Assembly: GCA_030620515.1 (NCBI GenBank)
Contig: JAUXEM010000007.1
Coordinates: forward strand, 1 to 45,888
From: Salinivirgaceae bacterium
GTDB lineage: Bacteria; Bacteroidota; Bacteroidia; Bacteroidales; SZUA-534
Length of the DNA: 45,888 nt
Direction: 5' to 3'
This document shows, one piece after another, positions 43,047 through 45,888 of this stretch; position 1 is the stretch's first letter; the number at the start of each line of letters is the position of its first letter. The notes beneath the pieces were generated by a model. That model did no database searches. It was not told the DNA's origin and worked only from the letters and a program-made list of their open reading frames with translations. The position numbers and the translations under genes are program-made.

Positions 43047-44378
43047 ATGACAACAGAAAAACTAAATAAATCGGAAGAAATATATAATAAGGCTTTAGAT
43101 GTTATGCCTGGTGGCGTAAGTCGTAATACTGTCTATCATGCTCCGCATCCACATTATGCTGCTGGAGCAAAAGGTGCTTATGTTACCGACATTGATGGTA
43201 TTGCACGAATTGATTTTGCCAACAATATGGCAGCTCTAATTCATGGACATGCGAATCCGGCAATTGTTGACGCTGTAACGGAACAATTACAAAAAGGTAC
43301 AGCCTATACTTTAGCAACTGAGGCTGAGGTGCGCTATGCAAAACTATTAACCGATAGAGCTCCGGGTTTTGACAAAATTCGTTTTGTAAATTCTGGTACC
43401 GAAGCGGTAATGGCTATGATTAAAGCTTCAAGGGCTTTTACTGGTCGTCCAAAAATTGCCAAGGCAGAAGGAGCATATCATGGACCTTATGATTTTGCCG
43501 AAGTGAGCCAAACTGCTAATCCAAGTAACTGGGGCGATATAGATAATCCGAATAGTGTGCCACATGCTTATGGAACGCCAAAAGGCGTTTTAAACGATGT
43601 TGTAATTTTTCCGTATAATGATATTCAACGTACATTGGCTATTTTAGATAAAAATGCAGATGAAATTGCCTGTGTTATTATTGATCCAGTACCGCACCGT
43701 GTTGGTTTGTTGCGTGGAACATCTGAATTTGTTGAGGCTTTGTATAATTGGACTCGAAAAAATGGAGCCTTACTTGTATTTGACGAAGTAGTAACTTTCC
43801 GCACTAATTATAGTGGAGCACAGCACGACTACAAAGTTAAACCTGATCTTACTTCGTTGGGTAAAATAATTGGTGGAGGCTTTCCTGTTGGTGCATTTAC
43901 CGGAAGAGCCGATGTAATGCAAGTACTTGATCCTAGGCAGGCAAAAATGCCCTTGCCCCACTCAGGTACATTTTCGGCAAATCCTATTACCATGACAGCA
44001 GGAAGAGTAGCCATGGAGTTATTTGATGAAACAGCTGTTTTAAAACTGAATGCACTTACTAAAGTAGCGATTAAACAAATTGAAGAAGCTATAAAATTAG
44101 CCGATGTTCCAATTTCGTTAACAGGTGCTGGTTCAATGTTTCGTATTCATCTGAAAAAAACACCACCAACCACCTATCGTGAAGCGTATCAAACAAAAGA
44201 GGAAGCTGCTATACTCACCACTTTGCTCGACTACCTTTTTTATGAAGAGCAAATTATGATGATTAATACCTGTGCTTGTATGTTCTCGACTGCTCTTATG
44301 CAAAAAGAAGTAGATAGACTTTCACAAGGCTTATACAATGGTTTTAAACTGATAAAGCCTGAACTGATAAAACTATAA
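43047..44378 (+). CDS. Class III aminotransferase, beta-amino acid transaminase-like (glutamate-1-semialdehyde aminomutase fold)
   Basis: 443 residues, fold type I PLP enzyme. Motifs: MPGGVSRNTVYHAPHPHYA, FVNSGTEAVMAMIKA, AYHG, LVFDEVVTF (Asp246 at the pyridine nitrogen), TSLGKIIGGGFPVGAF (PLP Lys273) and HSGTFSANPITM. These match both glutamate-1-semialdehyde aminomutase and the closely related beta-phenylalanine/beta-amino acid aminotransferases; PGxxSR near the start, PYND and GRADVM..DPR fit the latter. It lies inside a catabolic operon and not near heme genes, so hemL function is unlikely. It should convert the beta-amino acid made by the aminomutase to a beta-keto acid. Confidence 0.85.
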   Translation: MTTEKLNKSEEIYNKALDVMPGGVSRNTVYHAPHPHYAAGAKGAYVTDIDGIARIDFANNMAALIHGHANPAIVDAVTEQLQKGTAYTLATEAEVRYAKLLTDRAPGFDKIRFVNSGTEAVMAMIKASRAFTGRPKIAKAEGAYHGPYDFAEVSQTANPSNWGDIDNPNSVPHAYGTPKGVLNDVVIFPYNDIQRTLAILDKNADEIACVIIDPVPHRVGLLRGTSEFVEALYNWTRKNGALLVFDEVVTFRTNYSGAQHDYKVKPDLTSLGKIIGGGFPVGAFTGRADVMQVLDPRQAKMPLPHSGTFSANPITMTAGRVAMELFDETAVLKLNALTKVAIKQIEEAIKLADVPISLTGAGSMFRIHLKKTPPTTYREAYQTKEEAAILTTLLDYLFYEEQIMMINTCACMFSTALMQKEVDRLSQGLYNGFKLIKPELIKL

Positions 44379-44482
44379 ATCCTTATGGCTGCCTTACTGG
44401 CAAATAAGCAAAGTAAGCAATTATTTTAACTGAAACTTAACCAAAAGCATCAGCTTAATACTGACAAACTAACTTTAACAAC

Positions 44483-45685
44483 ATGAAAGAAGCATATATT
44501 TGCGATGCAATTCGCACCCCAATAGGAAGATACGGAGGGTCATTAGCCAAAGTTAGAGCCGACGATTTAGCCGCTATTCCATTAAAAGCTTTAAAAGAAC
44601 GCAATCCGAATGTTGATTGGAATGCAATAGATGATGTAATTTTAGGTTGTGCGAATCAGGCTGGTGAAGATAATCGTAATGTTGCTCGAATGGCATTGCT
44701 TTTGGCCGATTATCCAGAAACTATTCCTGGTGTTACGGTAAATCGTTTGTGCGGTTCAGGTATGGATGCAGTTGGAACAGCTGCAAGAGCTATTATGGCC
44801 GGAGAAGCTGATATACTAATTGCTGGAGGTGTTGAAAGTATGTCTCGAGCTCCTTTTGTAACAGGAAAAGCATCTTCACCATTCGATAGAAATATTAAAA
44901 CCTACGATACAACAATTGGTTGGAGGTTTATAAATAAAGCATTGGATAAAATGTACGGTACAGAATCGATGATAATGACCGCACAAAATATTGCCGACGA
45001 TTTTAAAATTAGCCGCAAAGATCAAGACAAATTTGCCATAGAGAGTCAAGAGAAGGCAAAAGCGGCACAAGAAAAAGGTCTTTTAAACGCTGAGATTATT
45101 TCTGTTGTTATGCCTCAGCGTAAGGGAGAGGATATAGTCTTTTCTAAGGATGAGCATTTGCGATTATCATCTTTGGAAAAGCTAGCTTCCCTTAAATCTA
45201 TTTCGAACCAGAATGGTTCTATTACTGCTGGAAATGCATCGGGAGTGAACGATGGCGCCGCAGCAGTACTTATTGCATCTGCCGAAGCAGTAAAAAAATA
45301 CAACTTAAAACCCCTAGCTAAAATTTTAGGTATGAAAGCCGCTGGAGTATTGCCTAGAACAATGGGAATGGGGCCTGTTCCGGCAACAAAAAAACTACTT
45401 TCGCATATAGGAATGACTTTAGATGATATGGATATTATTGAGCTAAATGAGGCATTTGCAGCGCAAGGTTTAGGTTGCATACGCGAATTGGGTTTAGCTG
45501 ATAATGATGAAAGAATTAACCGCTGGGGCGGTGCTATTGCTCTTGGGCATCCACTAGGAATGAGTGGAGCCCGACTACTAACTACTGCTACTTATCAGTT
45601 ACAACAATCGGATGCCAAAACAGCCTTGTGTACCATGTGTATAGGTGTTGGACAAGGTATTGCTATGGTAATTGAAAAAGTGTAG
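44483..45685 (+). CDS. Acetyl-CoA acyltransferase (thiolase), PcaF/PaaJ-like
   Basis: 400 residues, degradative thiolase. Catalytic Cys90 (VNRLCGSGMDA), His356 (GHPLGMSGAR) and Cys386 (CTMCIGVGQG) are present. The segment YDTTIGWRFINKALDKMYG and the 400-residue length resemble beta-ketoadipyl-CoA thiolases (PcaF/PaaJ), which yield succinyl-CoA plus acetyl-CoA. It lies 104 bases after the aminotransferase gene and is the last gene of the operon, giving the final carbon-carbon cleavage. An internal promoter in the gap cannot be excluded. Substrate chain length cannot be fixed from motifs. Confidence 0.92.
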   Translation: MKEAYICDAIRTPIGRYGGSLAKVRADDLAAIPLKALKERNPNVDWNAIDDVILGCANQAGEDNRNVARMALLLADYPETIPGVTVNRLCGSGMDAVGTAARAIMAGEADILIAGGVESMSRAPFVTGKASSPFDRNIKTYDTTIGWRFINKALDKMYGTESMIMTAQNIADDFKISRKDQDKFAIESQEKAKAAQEKGLLNAEIISVVMPQRKGEDIVFSKDEHLRLSSLEKLASLKSISNQNGSITAGNASGVNDGAAAVLIASAEAVKKYNLKPLAKILGMKAAGVLPRTMGMGPVPATKKLLSHIGMTLDDMDIIELNEAFAAQGLGCIRELGLADNDERINRWGGAIALGHPLGMSGARLLTTATYQLQQSDAKTALCTMCIGVGQGIAMVIEKV

Positions 45686-45735
45686 CTGGGAAAACAAAAG
45701 CCTTGTTGGATTTTTACCAGCAATGCTTTTAAAGT

Positions 45736-45888
45736 TTAATCAATGCACTAGTGCATTGATTAATACCCAAATTGAGCGATTTGCTAACGCTAATTCGCTC
45801 AATCGACTGATCAATTGTACGTTATCACAAATCTTTGTTTCACTTGATTTGTGATAAACAACAATTTCTAGGTCGGGATTAGACCTAA
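45736..45888. repeat. Cluster of four successive inverted repeats after the thiolase gene
   Basis: (1) A 28-bp perfect palindrome, 45736-45763, half-site TTAATCAATGCACT. (2) ATTGAGCGA (45771-45779) inverted as TCGCTCAAT (45795-45803). (3) TTATCACAAATC (45822-45833) inverted as GATTTGTGATAA (45846-45857). (4) TAGGTC (45869-45874) inverted as GACCTA (45882-45887), which touches the window end. None is followed by a strong T run, so they are not ordinary terminators. No gene is seen here. Confidence 0.75.

Noticed and set aside
43047-44378. Glutamate-1-semialdehyde aminomutase (hemL)
   Set aside because: Motifs fit the fold, but operon context and beta-transaminase-like features argue for a catabolic transaminase.
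45869-45888. Possible integron attC-like end (GACCTAA with inverted TAGGTC)
   Set aside because: Only six to seven bases match and the window ends there; no integrase or cassette pattern is seen.

Overview
The window looks like a chromosome segment of a low-GC Bacteroidota bacterium, probably in the Bacteroidia/Marinilabiliales neighbourhood. Evidence: -7 boxes of the Bacteroidota type TAnnTTTG (often with TTG about 18-20 bases upstream), a TonB receptor with a carboxypeptidase-like N-terminal domain, a PorV/PorQ-type outer-membrane protein beside a very large secreted protein, signal peptides ending in xAQ, and a YfiR-like histidine kinase. The species cannot be fixed from the sequence alone. 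All genes use standard code and look like native AT-rich DNA. I see no phage, insertion sequence or CRISPR array.

Layout. 1-3300: tail of an S41 protease, ahcY, a Rieske-like lipoprotein and two small coupled envelope genes. 3400-12450: TonB receptor, about 1400-residue secreted protein, PorV/PorQ-like protein (one probable operon). 12450-16980: housekeeping block (greA, HIT protein; on the minus strand rplU-rpmA, serS, ruvC; then a bifunctional nuclease-like protein). 17000-24200: nucleoside transporter, M23 peptidase, YitT-like protein and leuS. 24360-26710: a histidine kinase/response regulator pair. 27200-30110: SDR and VOC enzymes, acetate transporter. 30470-33410: tRNA-Arg(CCG), then an Rrf2 regulator and a two-gene heme-copper oxidoreductase with altered metal ligands, probably a nitric oxide reductase-type enzyme. 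33640-36600: a degenerate HNH-like DNA-binding protein, an acyltransferase, a CDF metal exporter. 36700-39240: a BlaI-type repressor with three tandem operators over its own promoter, followed by an M56 peptidase fused to two ExbD-like domains. 39470-45690: a catabolic operon.

The most interesting unit is the last operon: XRE-cupin regulator, a KamA-like radical SAM/PLP aminomutase, PcaI- and PcaJ-like CoA-transferase subunits, a class III aminotransferase resembling beta-amino acid transaminases, and a PcaF-like thiolase. Read in order, they form a complete route: alpha-amino acid to beta-amino acid, to beta-keto acid, to beta-ketoacyl-CoA, to acetyl-CoA plus an acyl-CoA. The PcaIJ/PcaF character and loss of the lysine-binding Asp residues in the mutase suggest a dicarboxylic substrate, for example 2-aminoadipate giving 3-oxoadipate and then succinyl-CoA. 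This is inference.

The window also carries several families of short palindromic repeats in intergenic DNA. One copy lies in frame inside leuS and adds about nine residues to the enzyme.
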